Shown piece after piece: positions 1 to 9,034 of a stretch of DNA of 64,000 nt. Source of the DNA: G963678445 sp963678445 (GTDB lineage Bacteria > Hydrogenedentota > Hydrogenedentia > Hydrogenedentales > G963678445); contig OY782877.1 in assembly GCA_963678445.1 (NCBI GenBank), positions 4,960,001-5,024,000 of the forward strand, given 5' to 3'. The position numbers and the translations under genes are program-made. Below the pieces are notes generated by a model. The model had not been told where the DNA came from. It saw nothing but the letters and a program-made list of their open reading frames with translations, and did not search any database. The stretch's first letter is position 1. Each line of letters opens with the position of its first letter.

Positions 1-1
1 C

Positions 2-985
2 TACACCCCTCCTGGGGAATCACAAGGTTATTTCCGACTGCAAATCCTGCCGAAAAAGGACGGAAATATCGAGGTGCTTCCCAAAGACATCACCTTCGTC
101 GTGGATGCGTCTAACAGCATCCTGCAACGCAAACTGACCGCCACGGCACGCGGCATTGAGAAGGCGGTCGCCATGCTACATGAAAAAGACCGCTTTAACA
201 TCGTCGCCTTCCGCGATACTGCACAACAGTTTCGTGCTTCATGGGTTTACGCAACGGAGGAAAACAAAGCCGCAGCAAACGAATTCCTGAAAACACTGGA
301 ATCGCGGGGAGAAACCGACGTCTATCGCGCTGTATTACCCGTTGTGCAGGAAACGCCCCGTCCCGGTGTTCCTGGTGTCGTCATTGTCGTAAGCGATGGA
401 CGCCCTACCAAGGGAATGCGCGATGGGCGCACCATCATCAATGGCCTTACCGCGGACAACAATTTACGGAACAGTATTTTTGCCTTCGGGGGCGGCAAAA
501 CGGTCAATCGTTATCTCCTTGATTTGCTGGCTTACCGGAACAAGGGAGAGGCCCAGGTAACACGCAGCATGGACGATATCCCGGATGTCTTTCCACAATT
601 CTTCGGACGCTTAAATGATCCTCTTTTGGTGGATTTAGAAGCCGATTATGGACAGATCGGGGAACAAGGTGTCTTTCCCCGTATCCTCCCCGACTTCTAC
701 CGCAACCAGGCTGTTACCATATATGGCCGCTTTGATCCTCAAAAGGATAAAAACTTCGTTATGCGCCTCACAGGAATGGCTCAGAAAACACAAAAAGAGC
801 TTATTTTCCGCACTGATTTGCAACAGGCACATAGCGGTGATAAAAGCATCGCACAAAACTGGGCCTTTCAAAAGGCCTACCATATTATTGGCGAGATATC
901 ACGCCAGGGGGAAACCCCGGAATTACTGGCAAAGCTACGCGAACTACGTGAGAATTACGACATCAGGACGAGCTATGATGAATAG
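2..985 (+). CDS. VIT/VWA-domain protein, 3' part (5' end outside window)
   Basis: The reading frame is open to the first base of the window, so this is the C-terminal part of a longer protein. An in-frame GTG at 74 is not the start, because the upstream codons read as typical VIT-to-VWA linker (GYFRLQILPKK). The visible part carries a von Willebrand factor A domain: a hydrophobic strand followed by DASNS (MIDAS DxSxS) near base 104, and SDGRPTKG as the later MIDAS-side motif. Proteins of the inter-alpha-trypsin-inhibitor/VIT-VWA type are usually secreted or membrane anchored and mediate metal-dependent protein contacts; the ligand is unknown. The C-terminus (about 100 residues) is variable. 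The stop is TAG at 983-985. The family call is sound, the function is not predictable. Confidence 0.8.
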   Translation, partial: YTPPGESQGYFRLQILPKKDGNIEVLPKDITFVVDASNSILQRKLTATARGIEKAVAMLHEKDRFNIVAFRDTAQQFRASWVYATEENKAAANEFLKTLESRGETDVYRAVLPVVQETPRPGVPGVVIVVSDGRPTKGMRDGRTIINGLTADNNLRNSIFAFGGGKTVNRYLLDLLAYRNKGEAQVTRSMDDIPDVFPQFFGRLNDPLLVDLEADYGQIGEQGVFPRILPDFYRNQAVTIYGRFDPQKDKNFVMRLTGMAQKTQKELIFRTDLQQAHSGDKSIAQNWAFQKAYHIIGEISRQGETPELLAKLRELRENYDIRTSYDE

Positions 986-1050
986 ATGCGATATGCAGTC
1001 ACACAGAATCCTTGATGTCTGGAAATGAAAGAAGAAAGAGAAGTATAGCA

Positions 1051-2730
1051 GTGACGACATTGTATTCTGCAGAACAATGGCGCATGGCTGTTGAAGATCC
1101 CAGTGCGGCGTTCCGCCACACTTTGGAAAGCATCTACGGCCCCGATAACATGGTTATGGAAAGTCGCTTGCAGCTTTTGCACAAGCTTATTTTACGCTTT
1201 CTGGAACGCTTTGGCGATGCACCACTTCGTGTTTTTCGCACCCCGGGACGGATTAATCTACGCGGCATGCACGTAGACACGCATGGCGGCTATCTCAACC
1301 TGATGACTCATCAACGGGAAGTACTGCTCGCCGTCACCCCTACGCGCGATCAGACCTGCCAATTTGTCAATATTGATCCCGAATTCGGCGAAGTGGCCTT
1401 TTCTCTTAACGAGGAAAAGCATGATGTTCTCTTCGAAAAGTCCTGGTCTGATTTCATTAACCATGAAACCATCACGACCCAGGTCCGTAAAGAAAAAGGC
1501 GCATGGGCGAACTATCTTAAAGGTGCATTATTACGGGTACAGCACGCACATCGTAGCCAGGCGTTCACTGGCATGCAGGGCGTCGTTGGCAGTGACTTAC
1601 CCCGCGGCGCAGCGTTAAGTTCCTCTGCAGCCCTCATCCTTTCCGTGCTTAATGCCGCGCTGGCATTGAATGAGCTCTCCTGGGATGAAAACACCACTAT
1701 CCTGGCCGGACGCGATGCAGAATGGTATACCGGTGCTCGGACGGGTACCAGCGATCAAGCTGCTGAAGTTTTAGGCGGCAAGAACGAAATCGTCAATGTA
1801 GCCTTACTGGCAGAGGACTTCGACACCCAAAATGCACAGCGGATGCCGTTGCCGGAAGACGCACGCATCCTGGTTATTAACTCATACACCAAACGCAGTC
1901 TGAGCGGCGCACAGTTGGTCGCCTATACGCAAAACCGCTTTGCTTATTCCCTGGCCATGCACATCCTGCGTCAGGAATTAGACACGGCGGGTTTTTCTTC
2001 CGATACCATCCAGAATCTGGACCGTTTTTCACGAATAACACCGGAAAATATGGGCGGGCTTACCGCCTTGTACCAACTTCTTCAGCGCATCCCGGAAAAG
2101 GCCTCTTTAAGTACCATCCGAAATCGATACGCAATACCGGATCTGGAATCCCTCTACGAGAAATACTTTGGAGGGGTCACTGAAGAGCAACGTCCGCAGG
2201 AAATTGGTTTACGAGGGCCCCTCCTGTTTGGACTGGCTGAATCGGAACGCGCCCGCCATTTCTTCAGCGCGTTACAACGCGGTCAGTTGGAATACGCCGG
2301 AAGGTTAATGTCTATAGGACACGACGGAGATCGCTTGTTCACGCCGTCCAATCAGACCTATTCTTGGCAATCCAATGATGAAACCCTCACTGGTTGCATT
2401 TCTAATGCTACTCCCATTGAGCATTGTCCAGGCAGTTACGGAGCCAGTAGCCGGGTACTCGACTTACTGGTGGACACGGCATTAGCTGCAGGCGCGTTGG
2501 GCGCTTCGCTTACGGGTGGTGGAATTGCGGGCACGGTACTAGCGCTATGCCGCAAAAAAACGGCAGACAAGGTTGCCGAATCCCTGTGTACACGCATGGC
2601 GCAGGATGATTATATGACCTTGACACAGCGTAACAAGCCGCTTGGTAACGACGAAATTGAACAGGCCGTCGTCATCAACCATGCCCCTGAAGGCGCTGGG
2701 GAACTGTGCCTCATGCCAACGGTGGAGTAA
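1051..2730 (+). CDS. Galactokinase-like GHMP sugar kinase
   Basis: About 560 residues, far longer than usual GalK (about 390). Three GHMP motifs are visible: a degenerate substrate signature (GRINLRGMHVDTHGG), the ATP-binding glycine/serine loop (GSDLPRGAALSSSAAL) and the C-terminal GASLTGGGIAGTV. The catalytic-base motif GTSDQ is present. In the substrate signature the Glu of the GalK consensus GEHTDYNGG is Met and the Tyr is Thr, so the sugar may not be galactose. I chose GTG 1051 because a purine-rich run (AGAGAAG) lies 7 bases upstream; ATG 1015 is possible but has no Shine-Dalgarno. The gene converges with a phosphoheptose-isomerase-like gene across a shared terminator. This would be compatible with heptose-phosphate metabolism (GmhA plus an HddA-like kinase), but that is inference only. 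Confidence 0.75.
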   Translation: MTTLYSAEQWRMAVEDPSAAFRHTLESIYGPDNMVMESRLQLLHKLILRFLERFGDAPLRVFRTPGRINLRGMHVDTHGGYLNLMTHQREVLLAVTPTRDQTCQFVNIDPEFGEVAFSLNEEKHDVLFEKSWSDFINHETITTQVRKEKGAWANYLKGALLRVQHAHRSQAFTGMQGVVGSDLPRGAALSSSAALILSVLNAALALNELSWDENTTILAGRDAEWYTGARTGTSDQAAEVLGGKNEIVNVALLAEDFDTQNAQRMPLPEDARILVINSYTKRSLSGAQLVAYTQNRFAYSLAMHILRQELDTAGFSSDTIQNLDRFSRITPENMGGLTALYQLLQRIPEKASLSTIRNRYAIPDLESLYEKYFGGVTEEQRPQEIGLRGPLLFGLAESERARHFFSALQRGQLEYAGRLMSIGHDGDRLFTPSNQTYSWQSNDETLTGCISNATPIEHCPGSYGASSRVLDLLVDTALAAGALGASLTGGGIAGTVLALCRKKTADKVAESLCTRMAQDDYMTLTQRNKPLGNDEIEQAVVINHAPEGAGELCLMPTVE

Positions 2731-2746
2731 CCCGCTAAAAAATCAC

Positions 2747-2795
2747 AGCAGGGGTGGCCAATGCGCTTCCAGCGGACACCCCTGCTTTTTTCTGT
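2747..2795. terminator. Bidirectional rho-independent terminator
   Basis: The 10-bp arms AGCAGGGGTG (2747-2756) and CACCCCTGCT (2777-2786) pair perfectly around a 20-nt loop. They are followed by a T-rich tract on the plus strand and preceded by an A run that gives T6 on the minus strand. It sits between the converging GHMP kinase and SIS-domain genes. Confidence 0.8.
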
Positions 2796-2808
2796 TTTTA
2801 TCGTATGC

Positions 2809-3468
2809 TTACACGCGACGTTCTTCGAAGTAATGTCCTTCAATCAGACAGCAGATCGTATGCCAAAGCACGGCATGCGCTTCTTGCACCACTTTGGTCG
2901 AATCCCCGGGAGCCTTGATTGCAATGTCGGCGAACTCGGCCATCTTGCCGCCTTTGGGACCGGTAAGGGAGACCGCCACGCCTGCTTTTGCTTTTGCAAC
3001 GGACATAGCCATCAGGCAATTATCCGCATTGCCCGAGGTGGACAAAGCCAGCAGGATATCCCCAGGACGCATTAACGCGTTTAATTCCTGCGCAAATGCG
3101 ATATCACGTAGCGGACAGTCATTTTCGACTGCCGTTTTTAAGGCGCCATTAAATCCCAACGCAACCGCGGGCAACCCCGCCTCAAGGTTCTCTGCCAAAG
3201 CCTCTCCAAACGGACAGTCCGCCAAGTTATCCACAAAATCGGGACAAAGTGGACGAAGACGTTCAAAGCTTTTGCACAGTTCACCGACGATATGCATGGC
3301 ATCGGCGTTCGAACCACCATTACCACAGGTAAACAGCGTGCCGTCATTGTCGTAACAATTCACCAACGCTTCATGTAATTCCAACAACGCCGGTACACAT
3401 CCCTCTAAATCGGGACGTCGCGCCAACATCTCATCTAAAATCGTCTGTTCTACTTGCGTCAATTCCAT
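2809..3468 (-). CDS. SIS-domain phosphosugar isomerase, GmhA/DiaA-like
   Basis: 219 residues, slightly longer than GmhA (about 192). It has the two sugar-isomerase (SIS) signatures: GNGGSNADAMHIVGEL for the phosphate-binding loop and LSTSGNADNCLMAM for the second loop, then LTGPKGGKMAEFADI and the C-terminal QEAHAVLWHTICCLIE helix. This order is typical of phosphoheptose isomerase, which converts sedoheptulose 7-phosphate to D-glycero-D-manno-heptose 7-phosphate for LPS core or S-layer glycan synthesis; DiaA, a DnaA-binding paralogue, is the main alternative. The ATG has a good Shine-Dalgarno (AAGGAAG, 6 bases). It stands alone on the minus strand, with nothing recognisable in the 163 bases upstream except repeat-poor spacer. 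Confidence 0.85.
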   Translation of the reverse strand: MELTQVEQTILDEMLARRPDLEGCVPALLELHEALVNCYDNDGTLFTCGNGGSNADAMHIVGELCKSFERLRPLCPDFVDNLADCPFGEALAENLEAGLPAVALGFNGALKTAVENDCPLRDIAFAQELNALMRPGDILLALSTSGNADNCLMAMSVAKAKAGVAVSLTGPKGGKMAEFADIAIKAPGDSTKVVQEAHAVLWHTICCLIEGHYFEERRV

Positions 3469-3631
3469 AACGCGCTTCCTTTCTGTCTAACTCAGATGAA
3501 TTGATTCATCATCACAACACGGCTCACAGGCAGCACACGCTTGCCCAACAGCCTATGAACAATGATTTCCTGTACCTAAACTGGACAGGGTTATACCACA
3601 TTAAAACGGTGCATTCACAGCCTTGAGGCCG

Positions 3632-5566
3632 TTATAGACCTGCTCCGAGCACTTTTTCATCCACTTCGTAGAGCACGGGACTATAGGCATAGCCCCCTAC
3701 ATTGCGTAACCATGAAGTTTGACGTAGCTCACGCATACCATCTTCTGCGCAGGGCCATGTAGAGGAACAGTAGACATAACGGACGCACCAACGTCGAATA
3801 ATATCACGTCTGTCCGCATCGGAGGCTGCTGAACTGAAAAAAAGATCGGTGTCTCTCTTAAGAGTACAATAGTCCTGTTCTGTAAGGTTAAAGCTGCCCA
3901 CGCCAAAGACGACCGAAGCGTCAAAAGCATAAGCTAATACATCCGAAGCGGGTGGTGGCGTCAACACCATGCCTTCCTCAACCTTCTGCATGAGCAGAAA
4001 ATCGGCCAGATCCATTACTTCAAAATGCTGTTCGGGATAAGGCCCCAGCGGGTTTTGTGAAAAGGCGGAAGGATAAAGGCTGGCTTGTCGAAAAGGGCCG
4101 ATCGAGTTGATGCTGCCGTAGGGTGCCTGGAATGCCAGTATAGAAACGAGGATCGAACTAAGGCCACAGGATAGCAAAAACAGCAGAACAAGGTAACGAA
4201 CTCGTGAAGTAAGCTTTGCCATCCCCCACGCTGCCAATAGGCACAAGGGAAGCCAGAGGAAAACTTGCAATCTTTGCGGACCAAATTGTAAAAACCAACC
4301 TTGCCCCCATCCGGAAATACTCACTGTGAGATAGAGTAGAAACCAAAGTATCACCCACGTTTCTTTTTTGGATACCCAACGCTTCGGTGTGGTACGTAAA
4401 GAAATTAGGATACCGATAGGAACGCCCAGCAATGCCCAATCGGATATCACGGCAGCGACAGTTCCATCCCGTCCTGAAAGCAAATTTCCATAGTAGCCCT
4501 GGTAAAGAAGGTAAGCGGCTCCATAGGTCGCAAGGTAGCCCAAAAGGGAAAATACAATTGTTCGGAAGGGTTGTGTAAGCGCTGCTATACGGCGTGAAAG
4601 CATGAAAAAGACAAAGAGGAGATGAAAAAATGCGGTCACCAGAAAAGGAGAAAGCCACATGGCCATATTGCCCACTTGAAGATGATTACGCATGACAACC
4701 GAATTCGTGCGCATGAGTAAATAAGCAAATAGACATCCGAGTGCAACGGGAAGTACGTATAATCCCCCCCATTGTAAACGCAATTTCCAGGGGCAATCGT
4801 TTTGCACCCATAAGTAAAGTAGCGCTAAACCTGTCGAAAAGATGCCAAAACGAGCATCAATAAATGTCCCCAGCGTTAACGGAACTATCCAGATTAAAAA
4901 ACGGCGGGGCGTATTCCGCAAAAAGGCATGGAGGAATGCACTCAGGCCTGCCAAACAACATGACAGTGAAAGCGTATAGTAGAGACGGGGAAAATAGGTA
5001 ACGGGAAGCAAATGCGGCCCCTCCATCAACTCATAGAGGGCAAAACGCTGAAAATAGAGCGGAAATTGAGGAAGGGTATGTAACCCCATCAGCCCGGTCA
5101 CGACGTAAAGTAGCCCGCCGCCACCGCCTGTAAACGCAAATAGGGAAAAGGCCAGATCTGCATAACGCGGTGCAACACGGCATAAAAGTCGGTAACATAC
5201 ATAGAGATAAAGAAATACGCCCACGCCATTCGCGATGCCGTACCCCAGGAAGGGATCGATATAAAGCATGCGTAACAGGTACCCTAACACACCGTACAGC
5301 CATAGATGGGGAACTGAGTAATAGGAAATACTTTCAGAAATGCTTGCATGGCATGTGGCATAGGTGGAAGTAAAGCCACGCTCGAACATATCCATACTGT
5401 AGAAGAACAAAGCACTGTCTGGGATATGAAGACCCGTTGGAACGGTCCCCCTCGGTGGCGCATAGGCAATCAAAAGATGGACGAGAGGCTGTAATAAGGA
5501 CAGCAGGAGGATTGCAATCCAAACCCAAAGCGGGGTTCGCATAACAAATGTTTTCCCAACCTTCAT
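3632..5566 (-). CDS. Multi-pass membrane protein, paralogue A (GT-C-like)
   Basis: 644 residues with roughly 11-13 hydrophobic segments and a soluble C-terminal domain of about 130 residues. After the first membrane segment a loop reads PTGLHIPDSALFFYS. The paralogue encoded just upstream has HSGLHTVDTYAYM in the same place, so the GLHxxD motif is shared. GT-C glycosyltransferases, which use polyprenyl-phosphate sugars, carry acidic residues in this first outside loop, so GLHxxD may be catalytic (inference). The C-terminal domain ends with a cysteine motif RWCVRYVYC, also shared with the paralogue. Translation is coupled: its ATG overlaps the upstream stop (ATGA). It is the last gene of the methyltransferase-GT2 cluster. 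A role in surface-glycan synthesis is likely, but no exact family was recognised. Confidence 0.7.
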   Translation of the reverse strand: MKVGKTFVMRTPLWVWIAILLLSLLQPLVHLLIAYAPPRGTVPTGLHIPDSALFFYSMDMFERGFTSTYATCHASISESISYYSVPHLWLYGVLGYLLRMLYIDPFLGYGIANGVGVFLYLYVCYRLLCRVAPRYADLAFSLFAFTGGGGGLLYVVTGLMGLHTLPQFPLYFQRFALYELMEGPHLLPVTYFPRLYYTLSLSCCLAGLSAFLHAFLRNTPRRFLIWIVPLTLGTFIDARFGIFSTGLALLYLWVQNDCPWKLRLQWGGLYVLPVALGCLFAYLLMRTNSVVMRNHLQVGNMAMWLSPFLVTAFFHLLFVFFMLSRRIAALTQPFRTIVFSLLGYLATYGAAYLLYQGYYGNLLSGRDGTVAAVISDWALLGVPIGILISLRTTPKRWVSKKETWVILWFLLYLTVSISGWGQGWFLQFGPQRLQVFLWLPLCLLAAWGMAKLTSRVRYLVLLFLLSCGLSSILVSILAFQAPYGSINSIGPFRQASLYPSAFSQNPLGPYPEQHFEVMDLADFLLMQKVEEGMVLTPPPASDVLAYAFDASVVFGVGSFNLTEQDYCTLKRDTDLFFSSAASDADRRDIIRRWCVRYVYCSSTWPCAEDGMRELRQTSWLRNVGGYAYSPVLYEVDEKVLGAGL

Positions 5567-7467
5567 GGTAAAACCTCAAAAACGGCCCCACCGCCAGCGG
5601 CTGCAATTTCATGCAGCACGGGCATGCTGCGTAGTGATGCCAAAACGGATTTCCTGACAGGAGGAAAAGCGGGGCAGTATACATAGCGCACGCACCATTT
5701 TTGCAACATTTTTTTACGAAATCCCTCTGATGTTTTTGGTTGGAAAAAATCAAAAACAGCTTTTCTAACTTCCGGCATTACTTGATGCGAATAATCCATC
5801 GTACCGTTTCCGTAGACCGTTCGCAAACCGGCACGTTGTACGGCTACATCACCGAAAAGCGGATCACCCAGCGAGGGAGCCAATACTACCCCCTCTTCTA
5901 AAGATTCCAGCAAAGCGGCATCGTCTTGCGTAATATACAGATAATTGGTCCATGGAAAGATACGTTGCACGGTATGATGTCCAAACGGACCATGTGCCAC
6001 GCCCCAGGTAACAATAATGGAAGTGCCTCCTGCTATTAGAATACAGGCCCACACGGCATACGATATTTTTGGAAAAGAATGCTGCAGCCGGTTTAAGGAA
6101 GCGGCCACCAAAATACTCAAGGGAATGCCCAACACTACCATACAGCGTTGCGGCATAAATTGAAGAAACCAACCGTGACCGAAAGCAGAAAGGGAAAGCG
6201 CCAGAAAACAGAGAAACCATACCCCCATCCAGGAAGGCGTCGTCTTTTCAAGGTCCACCGCTTTCGGTTTGAAGAACCAGGCGGCCAGCAGGCCAGGAAG
6301 AATCCCCAGTAGGGCGTAGTCCGATACTGCGATCGCAGCAGAAGTATCGCCGCCATAAAACCAGTTTCCCTGATAGGCCTGATATCCCAGATAGGAAATG
6401 ATATAAACCGTCAGATATCCCAAAACGGCGTAGGCGCCATATCGGAAAGGGGAGGGCAAAAAATCCAGGCTACGCCTCAATTCACCTGGGACAAGAAGCC
6501 AATAGAAAAACGTCGCACTTATAAAGGGCAGCAGCCACATAATCCCACTTAGCGATTGAAAAACACTCTGACTCAACTCCGGATTCATAGTCAACATACG
6601 AATCGTCATCCCCACACCCACAGCGCAGGCCAACCCATATCCCCCCCAAAGCAGAAGTCGTCTTGTAAATAAAAGCTTCGGATGAACCGCAATGGCCAGC
6701 ATTCCTCCGGCCCATACCATCGGGCCCACGCGCATGTTGAGAAAAGAGGAGAGGAGTATGCAAAGACATGAGATGCCAAAGATGTAACGGGTTCCGGTCT
6801 GTAAAAACCGCAATAAGAAGGCTAGGGAAAAACAAGCAAAAGCTAAGGGAAAGGTGTAATAGAAACGCGCAGCCAAAAGATACGGTTGGAAACGTGCCCC
6901 CTCATTTAATTCATATACAAAATAACGCAAAAAATACCGGGAGAATTCTGGATTATCGACCCAACCGAAATAGCATGCCGTGCAAAAAGCTATTCCCCCT
7001 ATCCCCCCTCCCAGACAAAAAATCAAAAATGCCGAATCAGCCAATCTGGGCGCAGATGTACGAAAAAGAATATAGGATGAAAAAAGAAAAAAAGCCAACC
7101 CTGCACCATTTAAGAAACCCAAAAACAGGAAGGGGGAACAGGATAATTTTTGTGCAATATAACCGGCGATACCGTATAAGCGATGGTGAGGAAGCGCATA
7201 CAGATGCCCTCCCGAATCCCCACGGGAGGAATGGCAATGGGCATAGGGGGAAAACTTTCCATCAGGATAATACCGTAGCGCCGCCATATACGCATAGGTA
7301 TCCACCGTATGCAAGCCACTATGCACTGCACCTGCTGGGGAGGGAATTCGTGGAATGCCCCAATGCAAAAGAGGCTCTATGGAAGAGAGTACAAGGATCA
7401 ATATCGCCACATAAAGCCATCGTAATCGCGGCCCCATAAACCGAGTCTGCGAAAGCAGTGACTCCAT
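5563..7467 (-). CDS. Multi-pass membrane protein, paralogue B (GT-C-like)
   Basis: About 634 residues. The start is ATG 7467, one base after the TAA of the upstream GT2 gene, with AAGGGA as Shine-Dalgarno; a longer frame to 7509 exists but would run back into the GT2 gene. The architecture matches the downstream paralogue: an N-terminal membrane segment, a loop with HSGLHTVDTYAYM, many membrane helices, a shared mid-protein pattern (GYQAYQGNWFYGGD here, LYQGYYGNLLSGRDG in A) and a C-terminal outside domain ending in QKWCVRYVYCPAFPP. The paired conserved cysteines (CVRYVYC) suggest an extracytoplasmic disulfide or metal site. The two genes look like an old tandem duplication that diverged in sequence but kept length and order. 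The likely role is a glycolipid or polymer glycosyltransferase; this is inference. Confidence 0.7.
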   Translation of the reverse strand: MESLLSQTRFMGPRLRWLYVAILILVLSSIEPLLHWGIPRIPSPAGAVHSGLHTVDTYAYMAALRYYPDGKFSPYAHCHSSRGDSGGHLYALPHHRLYGIAGYIAQKLSCSPFLFLGFLNGAGLAFFLFSSYILFRTSAPRLADSAFLIFCLGGGIGGIAFCTACYFGWVDNPEFSRYFLRYFVYELNEGARFQPYLLAARFYYTFPLAFACFSLAFLLRFLQTGTRYIFGISCLCILLSSFLNMRVGPMVWAGGMLAIAVHPKLLFTRRLLLWGGYGLACAVGVGMTIRMLTMNPELSQSVFQSLSGIMWLLPFISATFFYWLLVPGELRRSLDFLPSPFRYGAYAVLGYLTVYIISYLGYQAYQGNWFYGGDTSAAIAVSDYALLGILPGLLAAWFFKPKAVDLEKTTPSWMGVWFLCFLALSLSAFGHGWFLQFMPQRCMVVLGIPLSILVAASLNRLQHSFPKISYAVWACILIAGGTSIIVTWGVAHGPFGHHTVQRIFPWTNYLYITQDDAALLESLEEGVVLAPSLGDPLFGDVAVQRAGLRTVYGNGTMDYSHQVMPEVRKAVFDFFQPKTSEGFRKKMLQKWCVRYVYCPAFPPVRKSVLASLRSMPVLHEIAAAGGGAVFEVLP

Positions 7468-7468
7468 A

Positions 7469-8212
7469 TTAATCCCTTTTTCCTTCCAGAAAAGAAATAG
7501 TCGCCTCATCCAATCCCAAGCGCATGCCGATGATCAACGCAATCATCTGAAGTCCTAAAACAACGGCTTTCTTAAAATCTCCTGTAACCGAACTCTCGCC
7601 CACACGTTCCTTATAACGCACCGGAATTTGAACGGATGAAAGGTGGTGTCGAAAGCTAAGCAGCATCATTTCAGGACCAAAGAAATTAGATTTCACCCGA
7701 AACTTTGGCAACAAAAAATCCAGCGCCTCACGGTGTATCAACCGATAGGTGCAGCCCACATCAGATAACGAATTCGTGTTCATTAAAACTTCAAGAAACT
7801 TTGCCACTGCCCAGTTGCCCATACGGAGGAAACGTCCCATATTTGCCCCCTCCCAGATAAAATCCTGCACCGTGCGCGACCCATAAACAATATCTACATC
7901 GTCTGCATACGCCAAAAGTTTGAACAAATCCTCTGCAAAAAAAGTGTCGTCCGGTTCACAGACTACCATCCAATCCCCCGTTGCTTCCGAAAAGCCACGT
8001 CGTATGGCGCTACCATACCCCTGCACCGGCTCCACAATCTCCCGTGCGCCGGTCGACGCTACTTGCTCCGAGGTACCTGCCGCCGCATTATTATTAATCA
8101 CTAGTATTTCATCTACCACTCCCAAGGCTTCAAAATCTTCTATTACTTTTCGTATAGAATCTTTTTCATTATAGGTAGGTAGGATCAGAGTGATCTTTTT
8201 CCCTTTAAACAT
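7469..8212 (-). CDS. GT2 glycosyltransferase, DPM1/DpsG-like
   Basis: 247 residues, the size of a compact family 2 glycosyltransferase. The start LILPTYNEKDSIRKVIEDF is the nucleotide-sugar fold entry, GYGSAIRRGFSEATGDW is the segment before the metal site, and EPDDTFFAED supplies the DxD-like Asp pair. These are the marks of polyprenyl/dolichol-phosphate mannosyl- or glucosyltransferases, which make the lipid-linked sugar donor used by GT-C membrane enzymes. Such an enzyme would be the natural partner for the two downstream membrane proteins. No C-terminal membrane anchor is present, so it is probably cytoplasmic and peripheral. Its ATG overlaps the stop of the upstream methyltransferase by 8 bases, which indicates coupled translation. 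Confidence 0.85.
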   Translation of the reverse strand: MFKGKKITLILPTYNEKDSIRKVIEDFEALGVVDEILVINNNAAAGTSEQVASTGAREIVEPVQGYGSAIRRGFSEATGDWMVVCEPDDTFFAEDLFKLLAYADDVDIVYGSRTVQDFIWEGANMGRFLRMGNWAVAKFLEVLMNTNSLSDVGCTYRLIHREALDFLLPKFRVKSNFFGPEMMLLSFRHHLSSVQIPVRYKERVGESSVTGDFKKAVVLGLQMIALIIGMRLGLDEATISFLEGKRD

Positions 8213-8855
8213 CTTCCATTCCTCGTTGCACTACAATCAGCATCTGCCCTGCTATCGGACGCCAAGGCAACGCTAAATATAAACGGGTTAACCCATAGGA
8301 CTGCGGGAGAAAACGCTGAAACGAAAATGGTAAAAAGCGTTTTTCAACCCGCTCCACGTCATAGCCATGCCCGGCAAGCATATCCGGTAAACTCTCGTGG
8401 GTATACGCCTTTACGTGCGTATAATCATCCCAATATCGTCGGTAACAATAAAAATAATTAGGCTGAACCAGAATAAGGTGACCCGATGGTCGTAACATGC
8501 GCCGCCAAGCACGTAGGACCAATGCAGACTCAGATTCGTTCAGATGCTCCAGCAAATTACTGGCAAAAATCACATCTACCGAAGCTGACGGCAACACCTC
8601 TTCTTCTGCAGAAGCGTGAAAAAACTTCACCTCTTCATTGCAATAGTCCGACGCCCCTTCCCAGAGATCTACCGCATACTTTTTCGCTGCGTGTACTTGA
8701 TTAATGAAGTCACAGTAACCCGCCCCCACTTCTAATACCGTTGCCGATGCAGGAATATCGCGCTGCAGATACGCTGCTATCGCCCTCCAAACCTGCTTTC
8801 TACCATTCTTATATGTAAAACGCGACTCAAAATAGCGCTGCTTTTTATGGCTCAA
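8205..8855 (-). CDS. Class I SAM-dependent methyltransferase
   Basis: About 216 residues. Motif I is VLEVGAGYCDFINQV (SAM binding), followed by an acidic strand end, VDVIFASNLLEHLNESE (motif of the methyltransf_11 group) and PSGHLILVQPNYFYCYRRYW. I chose TTG 8855 as the start because CAGGGAGAG lies about 9 bases upstream; the frame extends to 8960, but that part overlaps the divergent promoter region and looks like leader. It heads the minus-strand cluster with the GT2 and two membrane proteins, so the methyl acceptor is probably a sugar or lipid intermediate (inference). The substrate cannot be read from sequence. Confidence 0.8.
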   Translation of the reverse strand: MSHKKQRYFESRFTYKNGRKQVWRAIAAYLQRDIPASATVLEVGAGYCDFINQVHAAKKYAVDLWEGASDYCNEEVKFFHASAEEEVLPSASVDVIFASNLLEHLNESESALVLRAWRRMLRPSGHLILVQPNYFYCYRRYWDDYTHVKAYTHESLPDMLAGHGYDVERVEKRFLPFSFQRFLPQSYGLTRLYLALPWRPIAGQMLIVVQRGMEDV

Positions 8856-9034
8856 AAATGTTCTCTCCCTGGATTCTTGGGGGCAGAAGTATAGCGAATA
8901 ACAGACGTTTTCGAAAACCAGGAAAGTTGCTGTTCCTGACTTCCATTCGATACACTGCAAACGGCTTGCCTACATACACTCAAGCTAGCATTTTCGGTAA
9001 TAAAAATACCAGTAGCAGGTTGAAAGCAATTACC

